Shown piece by piece: positions 21,601 to 31,105 of a stretch of 64,000 bases of DNA. The stretch is from Eledone cirrhosa (taxonomy: Eukaryota > Mollusca > Cephalopoda > Octopoda > Eledonidae). The translations under genes and the position numbers were made by a program. The stretch covers positions 295,036,097-295,100,096 of the forward strand of contig OZ024740.1 in assembly GCA_964016885.1 (NCBI GenBank), read 5' to 3'. The stretch's first letter is position 1; every line of letters begins with the position of its first letter. The notes under the pieces were generated by a model, which worked only from the letters and a program-made list of their open reading frames with translations, did not search any database and had not been told where the DNA came from.

Positions 21601-22412
21601 ATCTTTACTTCAATAGAAAATCTGAACTCTGACACCCCAGCGAACTAACCATATTCACTGAACCAGAACAATTCTCCCAATCCCATTTCTCTTGACCACT
21701 ATCTTTCCCTTGTCATAACATTCTCTATAAAGGCTACAGAATAGATTTCCAAATAAGGACGCAAAAATGTAATGAAAACTTGTTCACGTGACAGCCAAAT
21801 TTCATTTATAACCAATCAAATCACGTTTATTAAAAAAAAGCCTTCGTGAGCCACCTTTTTTTAAGTAAAGAAATTCAAACACACACACACACACAACACA
21901 CACACGCACACACACACAAGCACACAAATAAACATACATATCTTTACTTTCTTTATTCAATAGAAAATCTGAATTCTGACACCCCAGCGAACTAACCATA
22001 TTCACTGAACCAGAACAATTCTCCCATCCCTTTCTCTTGACCATTATCTTTCACTTATCATATGTGAATTGGCAGTATTGGTAGAGGGTTGGACATGCTT
22101 TCTAGCATAGAGTTACGTCCCTTTACGATCTGAGTTCAAATCCCGCCGAGGTTAACTTTGCCTTTCATCCATATGGGGTCGATAAAATAAAGTACCAGTA
22201 ATGTTCTGGGTAATTGCTGGCCTTGTGCCAAAAGTAGAAACAATTATCTTTCACTTATCATAAAATTCTCTAAAAAGGCTACAGAATGGATTTCCAAATA
22301 AGGGCACGAAAATTTAATGAAAACTTGTTCACGTGACAGCCATAATTTCATTTATAACCAACCAAAAAAAAGCCTTCGTGAGCCCCTTTTTTCAAGTAAA
22401 AAGAAATTCAAA
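21580..22412 (+). repeat. Tandem duplication of ~300 bp, second copy carrying a SINE
   Basis: 21580-21878 and 21918-22412 are two copies of the same sequence (shared 'gaaaacttgttcacgtgaca' and 'gccttcgtgagcc'). The second is interrupted by a SINE at 22063-22242; the first is uninterrupted at the matching place near 21700-21720. Confidence 0.88.
22043..22262 (+). repeat. tRNA-derived SINE with perfect 20-bp target duplication
   Basis: The SINE body (22063-22242: 'attggcagtattggtagagg' to 'aaaagtagaaaca') is flanked by identical 20-bp repeats (attatctttcacttatcata) at 22043-22062 and 22243-22262. This is a clean example of LINE-type target-primed integration. It happened after the local tandem duplication. 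Confidence 0.95.
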
Positions 22413-22628
22413 CACTCATATATGAAAAAAAAACCTGTGACAACCCCCCTCTTATTTGAAGAACTATTGTAACGCGAACTGGCGCGAAATTTATTATAAT
22501 TATTGACAAACCAATCAAATTACTTCTCGAAAAACCTGGCATTTCGAGCCACTTTTTCCATATAAAACAAGTAACATTCAGAGACCAACCAGATGTGAGA
22601 AAAACCACAGACCCTCCATCTCAACTCA

Positions 22629-22666
22629 CCTTTTGAAAAGCAGAAGAACTGCGAAACCGGTAAAGG
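22629..22666 (+). ncRNA. Hammerhead-like fold in right Penelope arm (degenerate core)
   Basis: The sequence equals that of the left arm: stem I CCTT (22629-22632)/AAGG (22663-22666), core TTGAAAA (22633-22639), stem II GCAG/CTGC, GAAA (22653-22656), stem III and GTA (22660-22662). Two core changes from CTGANGA make cleavage unlikely. Because the arms are inverted, the two motifs face opposite directions. Confidence 0.5.
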
Positions 22667-22795
22667 AACCAAATAAATATATATATTTAAAAAAAAAATA
22701 AGACTCCAGTTGCATTTTCGATTTCATCTCTTTTTCTTTATACTTTCACTCGTGTAGGACACCGGTTATTTTTCATTTTGTAAAAAAAACCTCAC

Positions 22796-22915
<120 letters not shown>

Positions 22916-23249
22916 TTTTATAGTATATTATACGTAGATAGTATAGTGAAAATATAACAAATAATTCCGTAGTCATTGTGTTTGTATTTCAGAATCTGCG
23001 CATGTAATTTTTATCATTTCAAAAATAAAAACAAAACACTTTTAAGCAAGTAATTAACACAAACTATTCATACAACAACGGATAATAACAAACAAACAAC
23101 AACTGATTAAATAGCCTTGAATTATATGTTAATGTTTTATTTGTCTATTTTTCCGTTGCTAGGGTCCAACAGGAAAGCCTATTAAGATGTAAATTACCTA
23201 AATTCAAGAGCTTGAGTCTTCCGTGTTGCTTAGTGAACAGTTCATTATA

Positions 23250-23354
23250 ATAATTGTTTCTACTTTTGGCACAAGGCCAGCAAGTACCCAGTACATTACT
23301 GGTACTTTATTTTATCGACCCCGTATGGATGAAAGGCAAAGTTAACCTCGGCGT
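23250..23354 (-). repeat. 5'-truncated SINE
   Basis: Only the 3' half is present: tail 'ttctacttttggcacaaggc' and 'actttattttatcgacccc' on the plus strand, ending inside the B box (cctcggcg). The tRNA-like head is lost. Confidence 0.85.
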
Positions 23355-24185
23355 ATAATAATGAAAGTTTAAAAAAAACGCATTAAAGAAAGCATACTTT
23401 CTGTTTGGGAAGTATGTGCAGATTAATGTATTCATCTGAGTTGCCTTAACAAGCATAGTTTTAGTATTGAGAAACACTTAAGCAAAAAGGGAAAACATTT
23501 AGATTAGGTCAGAAGAAGTAAGTCGTACTTGAAAACTTTTACAATACAGATCGTTTGCATATTTATATTTTTATGAATTTGTTACAAAAAAAAAAAAAAT
23601 GTTAATTTCAGGATTGTTTTAACTATGGACAGTCGATGGGGAAGAATGTGGAAATAATTGCACACAGAAAGAATGATTGAAATAATTAGAAAACTATAAT
23701 TGGGTATTTGTTCACAGAACTGTATTAAATTTATACACTGTGGATATGTGGCGACAAACACACACACACACGCATTCAATAACCGATGATTATTGCTCTT
23801 CTCATTTATACACAAATACTTTCACATACAAATACTCACACATACAAACTCGTGTTGTCATCTGCAATTAATAAAATGTACTACAATACCATCGATATGT
23901 GTGCGAATAAAATAGATATAGCATATTGCGTAAAAGTTACAATTATATATTATAAGTATGTATGATACTGTATAAATTATTTGGTGCAAATTATAACTAT
24001 CTGTTTAATTTAATATACTTTTATCTTTATGAAATTAATTAGTAATCTCTTCTTACAGGCTAAGATATATACACCAAATTTAGAACTTTATTTTCACTAT
24101 AGTATCAGGACAACTGCATCCGCACTTTCCTGAACAATCCTTCCATTAACAGATAATTAACACAAATATAAGCATAAATATTGAT
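23355..24185. other. AT-rich stretch, no gene seen
   Basis: The only notable items are a run of A near 23586 and a short (CA)n at 23759-23775. Small frames show no known domain. Confidence 0.6.
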
Positions 24186-24186
24186 T

Positions 24187-24262
24187 TCTAATTTAGACAC
24201 AAGGCCAGCAGATCTTGAGTTGATACAGTTGACTATATCAATCCAACAAAATACAGTGTTTG
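24187..24262 (-). repeat. Old SINE 3' fragment
   Basis: 'gacacaaggccagcag' and the following diverged 'gttgactatatcaa' match the 3' end of the SINE family on the minus strand. The rest of this copy is unrecognizable. Confidence 0.55.
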
Positions 24263-24452
24263 TACGAGGGTCGACTAAAAAGTTCATAGATTGACCAAAA
24301 TACTTCATGGAATGACCAAAATGAGGTTTATTTTTCAACATAGTCCCTGGAAAGAAACAATGCAGTTATTAATAAGAAGAGTTGAAAGCAATGCAACAGC
24401 TCTGGCATCATGTCTTCATAGTCAGCCTATGAATTTTTCAACCGACACTCGT
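24263..24452. mobile_element. Mariner-type MITE
   Basis: The ends are imperfect inverted repeats of about 32 bp: 'acgagggtcgactaaaaagt' at 24264 on and, on the minus strand from 24452, 'acgagtgtcggttgaaaaat'. These resemble mariner termini. The left end is preceded by TA; the right flank is TT, so the TA duplication is imperfect. The interior of about 125 bp carries 'tttcaacatagtccctgga' and no transposase. Confidence 0.7.
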
Positions 24453-24580
24453 TCAAGGCCAGCAAATTTTGGGGGAAGGGCAAAATTGATTAAAACAACC
24501 TTAGTTCTTGATTGGTACATTATTTTATCGACCCCGGAATGATTTGACCTTAGAAAGTAAAGAGCTTGAACAAATACCAT
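24453..24580 (-). repeat. Diverged SINE
   Basis: 'caaggccagcaaattttggg', 'gattggtacattattttatc' and 'gaccccgg' follow the order of the SINE 3' part on the minus strand. It is more diverged than most copies and lacks a clear B box. Confidence 0.65.
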
Positions 24581-24696
24581 AATGATATTTTATCCGACAC
24601 TCTACCAAATCTGCTGATACACTACTCTTATACAAGCACAAATATTGAGGAACATAATAATACTAATAAGATTAATGATTTGGTTAGTATTTATTT

Positions 24697-24752
24697 CTTG
24701 TATGTATGTATGTATGTATGTATGTATGTATGTATGTATGTATGTATGTATG

Positions 24753-24783
<31 letters not shown>
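24697..24783. repeat. (ATGT)n microsatellite
   Basis: About twenty perfect ATGT units directly precede a LINE 3' fragment. The same repeat forms the tails of the LINE fragments downstream. Confidence 0.97.
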
Positions 24784-25236
24784 GGGCAAAGGAGTCAATG
24801 GCCATCAAAAATCACCGGGAGAGATGACCCCTTAGCCTTTGTCAAGGTAGAATTCTAGGAGAAAGAAAACTCTGATATAACACCTGCAACCCTGATGGTA
24901 TCCAATGATGTTGACTTGTTCTTCTTTTTGGTAAATATCATCTTGGTTAAGAGAGTGGGACTGGCTTTGTGCAGTGCCTTTGCTCACTATAAAAGCTTCA
25001 CGGCACAGGCATTGCTTTATATCTGGAGATCTCTCTGCACTTGTCGTCACATGGTACCATGGGCCCAGCACTGTGTCAATAATTGTCACAAGTGTAGTGT
25101 TTGTACCAGTTTTCAAGTCGCTGGCTGGACTAAAAAGTCACACTCGTTCAGCGCATCGGTAGGGGTTCTTCTACAGGGATATAAAGTAGTGGCCGTACTC
25201 GAAAACGAGTTGACAGCCACCATGTATGTATGTATG
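24784..25236 (+). pseudogene. LINE 3' end with C2H2 finger, copy Z1
   Basis: This fragment ends in coding sequence for a C2H2 finger (KCSVC ... FKSLAGLKSHTRSAH at about 25092-25160, with a small deletion that breaks the frame), followed by 'ctcgaaaacgagttgacagc' and a (ATGT) tail at 25221-25236. Copies Z2 and Z3 (26137-26605, 26620-26916) are very similar. The finger is the last part of an ORF2 type whose RT part is seen at 28150-29384; I infer that link from family knowledge. It is truncated and has stops upstream. Confidence 0.65.
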
Positions 25237-25339
25237 TTCTTCTGGTTTTATAATTTCACAAATCTTTTTTTTGCCAATAGAGAGGAGAGTCGGTTCCTAA
25301 CATAGACACAAGACTCTCTCATTGGAATTTACACAACAT

Positions 25340-25478
25340 CAACTAGGTGGATATGTATGTATGTCTGCATGCATGCATGTGTAGATATGGATGTTATTGT
25401 ATGTGTGGATGTGTATGTTTTGAGTTGTATGTGTGCATGTGTATATGCTTTGTATCTGTACATGTGTATATGCAGTTA
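25340..25478. repeat. Degenerate ATGT/GTAT-rich stretch
   Basis: Imperfect 'tatgtatgt' and 'gcatgcatgcatgtg' motifs form the left border of the RLE-LINE fragment. No gene is seen. Confidence 0.6.
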
Positions 25479-25850
25479 TTAGCTGCAACATTTTTGGAAT
25501 GTTTTACATATTTTTACTGTTCCATTAATGGATTGTACTTGTAATTTCTTAACTAGTTGTGTTCTTTCTGTTCCTGTGAAGCCTAGCTTCTCAAGATTTG
25601 TATTGAGGCAGTTACTAGCATACCCCAGTGCCACAATAATTACAGGCATAAATCTGAAGGTGCAATCAGGGTGGAGTATCTGCAGATTTCTCATCAGTTC
25701 TGCATAAATATTCTCCTTTTCGCTAATTTCCACTACTGTGCATGCTTTCTTCTCCCTGTCCCATATCATAATATTTGGTCTGTTATGCCTGCATTTTATT
25801 GGGGTTTTTACTGGAACATTCCACCAGTACTCTTTCATATTATGTATGTA
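25479..25850 (-). pseudogene. RLE-LINE C-terminal fragment, second copy
   Basis: The minus-strand frame 25838-25479 belongs to the same family as the fragment at 435-776: KEYWWNVPVKTPIKC, HNRPNIMIWDREKKACTVVEIS, AELMRNLQILHPDCTFRFMPV, NLEKLGFTGTE and KTFQKCC. About 14 residues after VVEIS are missing compared with the other copy, and the conserved NRPD is NRPN, so the nuclease site is damaged. It begins next to (ATGT)n. Confidence 0.78.
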
Positions 25851-25890
25851 TATTTGTAGGTATGTATGCGTGTATGTATGTGTGCGTGTG

Positions 25891-25922
<32 letters not shown>

Positions 25923-25990
25923 TGTATGTATGTATGTATGTATGCATGCATGTATGTATGTATGTATGTATTTATGTATGTATGTATGTC
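25851..25990. repeat. (ATGT)n microsatellite
   Basis: The first part is imperfect (gtgtgcgtgtg), then long ATGT runs follow. It lies between the RLE fragment and LINE tail Z2. Confidence 0.95.
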
Positions 25991-26612
25991 AGGTCACCAG
26001 TTGGTGCTACTGATAACATGTATCCCAGTACAACCTGTCTCATGGTCGGGTCGTTGGCGACTAAACTGGCAACCCCACCAAGGTTTCTTGGTGAGGAGGG
26101 TGACTTTGGACATCCTGCAGGAATAAAAACAAAACCTGCCAAAGGGCAAAGCAGCTCTTAAGAGTCAATGGCCATCCAAAATCACCGGGAGAGATGACCT
26201 CTTAGCCTTTGTCAAGGTAGAATTCTAGGAGAAGGAAAACTCTGATATAACACCTGCAACCCTGATGGTATCCAATGATGTTGACTTGTTCTTCTTTTTG
26301 GTAAATATCATCTTGGTCAAGAGAGTGGGACTGGCTTTGTGCAGAGCCTTTGCTCACTATAAAAGCTTCACGGCACAGGCATTTCTTTATATATAGAGAT
26401 CTCTCTGCACTTGTCGTCACATGGTACCATGGGCCTAGCACTATGTGTCAATAATTGTCACAAGTGTAGTGTTTGTACCAGAGTTTTCAAGTCGCTGGCT
26501 GGACTAAAAAGTCACACTCGTTCAGCGCATTGGTAGGGGTTCTCCTACATGGATATAAAGCAGTGGCCGTACTCGAAAACGAGTTGGCAGCCACCATGTA
26601 TGTATGTATGTA
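25991..26612 (+). pseudogene. LINE 3' end with C2H2 finger, copy Z2
   Basis: This is longer than Z1 at the 5' side (starts 'aggtcaccagttggtgc', then 'gtcgggtcgttggcgac', a block also seen in Z5). It ends with a C2H2 finger in good condition (CSVCTRVFKSLAGLK then SHTRSAH, about 26467-26532), the UTR block 'actcgaaaacgagttggcag' and four ATGT units. Upstream frames are interrupted, so only the last finger is readable. Confidence 0.65.
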
Positions 26613-26916
26613 AATCTTTTTGGTAAATATCATCTTGGTTAAGAGAGTGGGACTGGCTTTGTGCAGTGCCTTTGCTCACTATAAAAGCTTCACGGCATAG
26701 GCATTGCTTTATATCTGGAGACCTCTCTGCACTTGTCGTCAGATGGTACCATGGGCCAAGCACTATGTGTCAATAATTGTCACAAGTGTAGTGTTTGTAC
26801 CAGAGTTTTCAAGTCGCTGGCTGGACTAAAAATCACACTCGTTCAGCGCATCGGTAGGGGTTCTCCTACATGGATATAAAGTAGTGGCCTTACTCGAAAA
26901 CGAGTTGGCAGCCACC
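26613..26916 (+). pseudogene. LINE 3' end with C2H2 finger, copy Z3
   Basis: It begins directly after the ATGT tail of Z2 and matches Z1/Z2 from 'tttttggtaaatatcatctt' to the 'gttggcagccaccatg' end. The finger is complete apart from one missing base pair around the second half (gactaaaaatcacac). It appears to be a 5'-truncated insertion of the same LINE into the tail of the previous copy. Confidence 0.65.
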
Positions 26917-27107
26917 ATGTATGTATGTATGTATGTATGTATGTATGTATGTATGTATGTATGTATGTATGTATGTATGTATGTATGTATGTATGTATGC
27001 GTGTATGTATGTGTGCGTGTGTGTATGTATGCATGTATGTATGTATGTATGTATGTATGTATGTATGTATGTATGTATGTATGTATGTATGTATGTATGT
27101 ATGTATG
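26917..27107. repeat. (ATGT)n microsatellite, 190 bp
   Basis: Two long ATGT runs are separated by a short variant (gcgtgtatgtatgtgtgcg). It is the tail of Z3 and the landing place of Z4. The Tyr/Met/Val/Cys reading frames here are artefacts of the repeat. Confidence 0.97.
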
Positions 27108-27622
27108 CTCTGAAGATTGATATGGAGAACTGGGAGAGATTACCTGAAAGATCATCAAGTATGAATGTGATGACTGAGAAAAAGCGAGTGGAGCATGCTT
27201 TTTTGAAGCGTTCACTTCGCAAGCGGGACCCAGGTGCTGTGCCTGCAAAAACCCAGCAGTAACTAAGCTACAATGTATGTGGCCGATTTCTTCTAACAAG
27301 AGCTGGATTTGTCAACCATCTGAAATCACACGAGCCAAAGAGAAATCGAGCCCCATGTGAGGTGGTTCTATCGCCACAAACATTTGCAGGGAGTGTGGCT
27401 TGATTTACAAGTCAGCTGGTGAACTGGCCAGACATGGTAAAATGCATGAAGACACACCTTAACCGGTATTGCTACCAGAGAAACAGTTCAAGTGTGAAAT
27501 CTGTGAACGTGTCTTCAAAACAAAAGCAGGTTTGAAAAGTAACCTGTGTGCACATGATCGTGCAATGTTCAATGAAGAGATGGTACTCTTCTGACAAGAA
27601 GTAACGAACAGCAATGTATGTA
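27108..27622 (+). pseudogene. LINE ORF2 C-terminus with three C2H2 fingers, copy Z4
   Basis: The readable protein starts ALKIDMENWERLPE and TEKKRVEHAFLKRSLRKRDP, a typical end of LINE ORF2. Three finger segments follow, in shifting frames: CNVCGRFLLTRAGFVNHLKSH (about 27274-27335), a CRECGLIYKSAGELARHGKMH-like unit (about 27390-27452) and CEICERVFKTKAGLKSNLCAH (about 27498-27560). The last has N instead of H at the first His. It has several stops and frameshifts. The tail is short ATGT. Fingers at this place may help bind nucleic acid; that is inference. Confidence 0.72.
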
Positions 27623-28135
27623 TGTATTTACAACCTGTGCATGGTCGGATCGTCGGCAACTAAGCCGGCAACTCCACTAAGCTTGCTTGGCGAGGAGGGT
27701 GATTTTGGATGAAAAACAAAACCCGTCAAAGGGCGGAGGAACTCAGGAGAGTCAACGGCCATCCAATAAAGTTTCCTTTTTTGTGGAGCGAGAGACTTCT
27801 AGCCTTCATTAAGATATCTCTCTAGGAGAAGACCACTCTGATATGAAACCTGCGACTTCGTTTGTATCCACTGATGTAGACCAGTTCTACTTTTTAGGTA
27901 AATGCATTCGATGTTCAGAGAATGGAATTGGCTCCGTGCAAATCTTTTCCTCACTTAAAGATACTTCAAGCACAGGCATCACTTGATATGTGACATTTCT
28001 TTTGCAATGCATGGCATTGCTGGCCATAGGCAAGTCCCTAGCAGGACTAAAAAGCCACATCTGTGATGCTCATGCTTAAGTATCAAGTGATGGCATTACT
28101 CGAAATTGAGTAGCAGGCATCATGTATGTATATGG
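27623..28135 (+). pseudogene. LINE 3' end, copy Z5
   Basis: It starts 'acaacctgtgcatggtcgga' like Z2 and is more diverged. The last finger is worn: only the AGLKSHICDAHA half is readable (about 28035-28078). The UTR block is 'actcgaaattgagtagcagg' and the tail 'catgtatgtatatg'. It lies directly upstream of the inverted LINE at 28150. Confidence 0.6.
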
Positions 28136-28149
28136 TGCCACAGGCCTCA

Positions 28150-29109
28150 TACACAGAGAACTTTGTGTTTCTCGTGATACCCTGATTTAACCAGACTCGC
28201 TTCTCAAGCTTCCCGAAGGCAAGACTTGCTGTTAAACTGTCTTAGATAAAAGACTTTGTCAGAGGTTCTAATTCGCAAATATACACCTATTTCGAAGTCT
28301 TGGAAGCCATATGTCAGCAGCAAGGCGGAATAAATTAAGAACAGAGTGGGTGCAGGTATATCGCCTTTCTTGACACCGTTTCCCACTGATATTGGCTCTG
28401 AAAACGTCCCAATGAAGTTCACTTTTGCTTTCATACTTTTATGGAGTTTTTTTTAATATTCCCACAAATTCATAAGGGCCTGCATGTTTTCCCAATATGA
28501 CCCACAATGCCCTACGATTAACAGTATCGAAGGTTTTGGTAAGGTCCTGCTGCTTAACACACATCTTCATAAACTGAGAAAATCATGTCCATAGTACGCA
28601 ACCCAGCTCTGAATCCACACTGGATCTCAGGGATGGCACCAGGGCAGATCCATTTTATTAAACGATTCGGCAGAACCTTGGATAAGAATTTTCCTACCGA
28701 TTCGAACAGGCTTTTACCGTATTCAGACATGGATCCCTTGCCTTTGTAAATCGAGAGCAAAATTGCATCTACACAGTCTTATGGAACAGGCTCACCATCT
28801 CATACAAATAAGAGTAGCTCATGAATGGCCATAGTAACATTGTCTTCTTTAAAGCGGATCAACTCAACAGGTATTCCATCCAAACCTGGAGCTTTTCCTA
28901 TGTTTATCTTTTTGATAGTAGACCTTATCTCATCAACTACTGCACCATTCATCATCGCTGTTACAATCTTCCTTTACGGCAGTCTATTAATAATTTCCTC
29001 ATCTACTACAGATGGGTTGTCAAACTGATCTTTAAAGTGTTCAGTCCACCGACTCATCATTTCTGCTGGATATTTGATGAAGATGTTCCCATCTTTTGAC
29101 TTCAATGGT
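28150..29109 (-). pseudogene. LINE RT segment, inverted 5' half of a twin-primed copy
   Basis: On the minus strand from 29109 down: HFKDQFDNPSVVDEE, then GKAPGLDGIPVELI, IYKGKGSMSEYGKSLFESVG, FLSKVLPNRLIKW, IPEIQCGFRAGLRTMDMIFSV, and after a break SEPISVGNGVKKGDIPAPTLF (motif B region). These are RT motifs of a common invertebrate LINE group. Stops and frameshifts are frequent. The sequence ends before the YADD/FADD motif, and the plus strand resumes with the later part of the same kind of protein at 29110. Confidence 0.75.
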
Positions 29110-29384
29110 GCTATTTTTTAGGGATGTGGACCGAAAGCTACTATACGGATGCGAAACGTGAACAACTTACAGACAGCTGGAAAGATTTCATCAGCATTGT
29201 ATCCGACGCATCCTGGACATCAAGTGGTCCTCATACCCACATTATGCTGTTGTACTTGAGAAAGTGGGTAGCATCAGTATTGAGAGGAGGATTATAATGA
29301 ACCAGATGCGTTGGGCTGGTCATATGGTCAGAATGGAAGATGGAAGGCTGGCTAAACAGTTATTTTATAGGGAGGAAAAATGCC
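29110..29384 (+). pseudogene. LINE post-RT segment, direct 3' half
   Basis: The plus strand reads KLLYGCETWTTYRQLERFHQ, CIRRILDIKWSSY and MRWAGHMVRMEDGRLAKQLFY, the segment that normally follows the RT fingers/palm in this LINE type. It joins head-to-head with the minus-strand RT segment at about 29109. It is cut at 29384, where a Tx1-like copy starts, so its 3' end and tail are not present. Confidence 0.78.
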
Positions 29385-30715
29385 ACGTCGTCGGGCGCTG
29401 GATGAACAGACCGGTAATGTTGCTTGGGGTCTGACTCAGACTAGATCTCTTGATGGATAAGAATTGGGACGAGTTTACGATCAGAGTAGCCATTCTCACC
29501 CAGAAATGGGCCGAGAGGAAGCTGAAAAGTCGAGTGGAGGTGGCGGACGCATACATCGCGTCCTTCATCTACTACCACCTTGCCCCCGTTTGCGCCTTGC
29601 CAAATTGGAACAGCTCCTCTTCAACTTCTTGTGGAGGGGACAGGTTCCGTTGGTGAGACGGTCCATCTGCTGCCAGCACGCGGAGGGCTGGGCATGCGGT
29701 GGCTAAGGACGCGCAAAAATGCGCTGAAGCTGCGGCATCTCCAGGTATTCTGCCTAAACGGTGAACAGGTGTGGTCAACGTTTGTGATACAGGCCTTTCT
29801 GCAGCTCGTCTTTTTGACTGAGCTGCAGTCCTGGGCGAAGAAGAGACCGAGACAGGGCGCCTGGCATCTGGAGTGTTGCCAGTGAAACTTCCACTCTCAA
29901 GTTCTATAGACAATCAGTGGTGGGCAAGTGCGACGACACTCTCAAAGAAGCCCTGGGCGTCGACGAAGTTGAACTGACCAGTTTTTTTTTGGAGGACTTT
30001 CGAGTCGGAGACTATGGGTAACTTCCAGAAATCCCCCGCTAAGCAGTACTACCGGAGGCACTGCCGGTTTGAGATAAACTCTACAGGCACGGAGTTGCTT
30101 TTAGACGGACCTGCCCGAGATACGCGCAGAGCGACGAAAGTGTTCTGCACACATTTGTCCTGTGTCCGTGCATTATTGAATTGTGGAGTTATGTCGAGCA
30201 GCTGTTGTCGCGTGTAGGACGGATCCGGCTATCGACCTAGTCCATAGTGAAGATCGCCACACCGCCTTCTTTTGTCCGGGAAGAGCAGGCAGTTTTCTTC
30301 TGTCTAGTGGTAGTAGCGAAAGAGGTAGTGTGTTGGACCAGGTTGAAAGGACTGAAGACAGACATTTTTCTTTTCGGCCAATCCCTCTTCAACTTCTTCA
30401 AGTTTAACTTGGAAAGGAAAGTGAGGGTGGAGAGAGTAGTGCTGCTCCCCACACATTTGCTAAAAGGTGGGTGAATATTGCAAGAATGGCCCGTGTAAAT
30501 GGGATTACACTGAGCATGCGCCTGTAGGCTGGTTAATTTAAAGAGAGGAGTGCCCTTCCCGTGTGCCTTCGAAGCGTCGGGTGATTCAGGATTTGTGGGG
30601 TACCTGTGTCGCCCTAGGTGGTTACCCCCCCCCTATTGGGGAATTTTCATTGTTGCATTTTCTTGTTTATTGTTATTGTTTTTATTATTTCTGATTTATG
30701 CCTAAATCAGAAACT
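29385..30715 (+). pseudogene. Tx1-like LINE copy D, 5'-truncated and decayed
   Basis: This is homologous to ORF2 of A/B/C from about residue 740 on: VVGRWMNRPVMLLGV, MDKNWDEFTIRVAILTQKWAERKL, QVWSTFVIQAFLQLVFLTELQSW, then NFQKSPAKQYYR and VCWTRLKGLKTDIFLFG. The 3' UTR has 'cccctattggggaatttt' as in A/B. Numerous stops and frameshifts show that it is older than A and B. The RT core is missing. It starts abruptly inside another LINE. Confidence 0.78.
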
Positions 30716-30729
30716 ATTACTATTATTTT

Positions 30730-30925
30730 GGATTGGCGGTGGATTGGCAGTATTGGTAGAGGGTCGGACGCCATGCTTTGACGCATAGAATTACGGCCCT
30801 TGCCCTTCTGAGTTCAAATCCCGCCGAGGTTAACTTTGCCTTTCATCCTTACGGGGTCGATAAAATAAAGTACCAGTAATACACTGGGTAATTGCTGGCC
30901 TTGTGCCTAACGTAGAAACAATTAT
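30730..30925 (+). repeat. tRNA-derived SINE, first of a pair
   Basis: Complete: 'ttggcagtattggtagaggg' head, 'gagttcaaatcccgccgagg' B box, tail 'ctggccttgtgcctaacgta' and 'gaaacaattattt'. Confidence 0.92.
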
Positions 30926-31105
30926 TTTGGATTGGCAGTATCGGTAGAGAGTAGGACATGCTTTGCGGCATAGAGTTACGGCCTTTTACATTCTGAGTTC
31001 AAATCCCGTCAAGGTTAGCTCTGCCTTTCATCCCTATGGGGTCGATAAAATAAAGCACCAGTAATACACTGAGTCGATTTAATCGACTTCCACCCATATG
31101 CCTAT
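30926..31105 (+). repeat. tRNA-derived SINE, second of a pair
   Basis: It begins immediately after the tail of the previous SINE (ttttggattggcagtatcgg). It has 'agcaccagtaatacactgag' and 'gtcgatttaatcgac' and a degenerate tail, so it belongs to the same subfamily as 1933-2160 and 14613-14842. Confidence 0.9.

Larger units (their letters stand above)
18136..22742 (+). mobile_element. Penelope-like element with inverted terminal repeats
   Basis: It contains a Penelope-type RT and a C-terminal GIY-YIG endonuclease. Arms of about 265 bp lie at 18136-18404 and, as reverse complement, at 22478-22742. Penelope elements are known to carry terminal repeats in direct or inverted orientation and hammerhead motifs within them; each arm here holds a degenerate hammerhead-like fold. 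Outer sides are (TA)n. Between the stop at 21079 and the right arm lie CA repeats, a tandem duplication and a later SINE. The coding region has at least two frameshifts, so this copy is inactive. Confidence 0.82.

Noticed and set aside
24895..25305. 136-codon frame as a zinc-finger host gene
   Set aside because: The frame is out of register with the C2H2 finger, and the same sequence recurs in Z2 and Z3 with ATGT tails, so it is a LINE end.
24697..27107. CRISPR-like array of regularly spaced repeats
   Set aside because: The repeats are contiguous tetranucleotide units without spacers.
26843..27299. Long Tyr/Ile/His/Thr or Met/Tyr/Val/Cys-rich frames
   Set aside because: They are six-frame readings of the ATGT repeat, with no independent evidence of coding.
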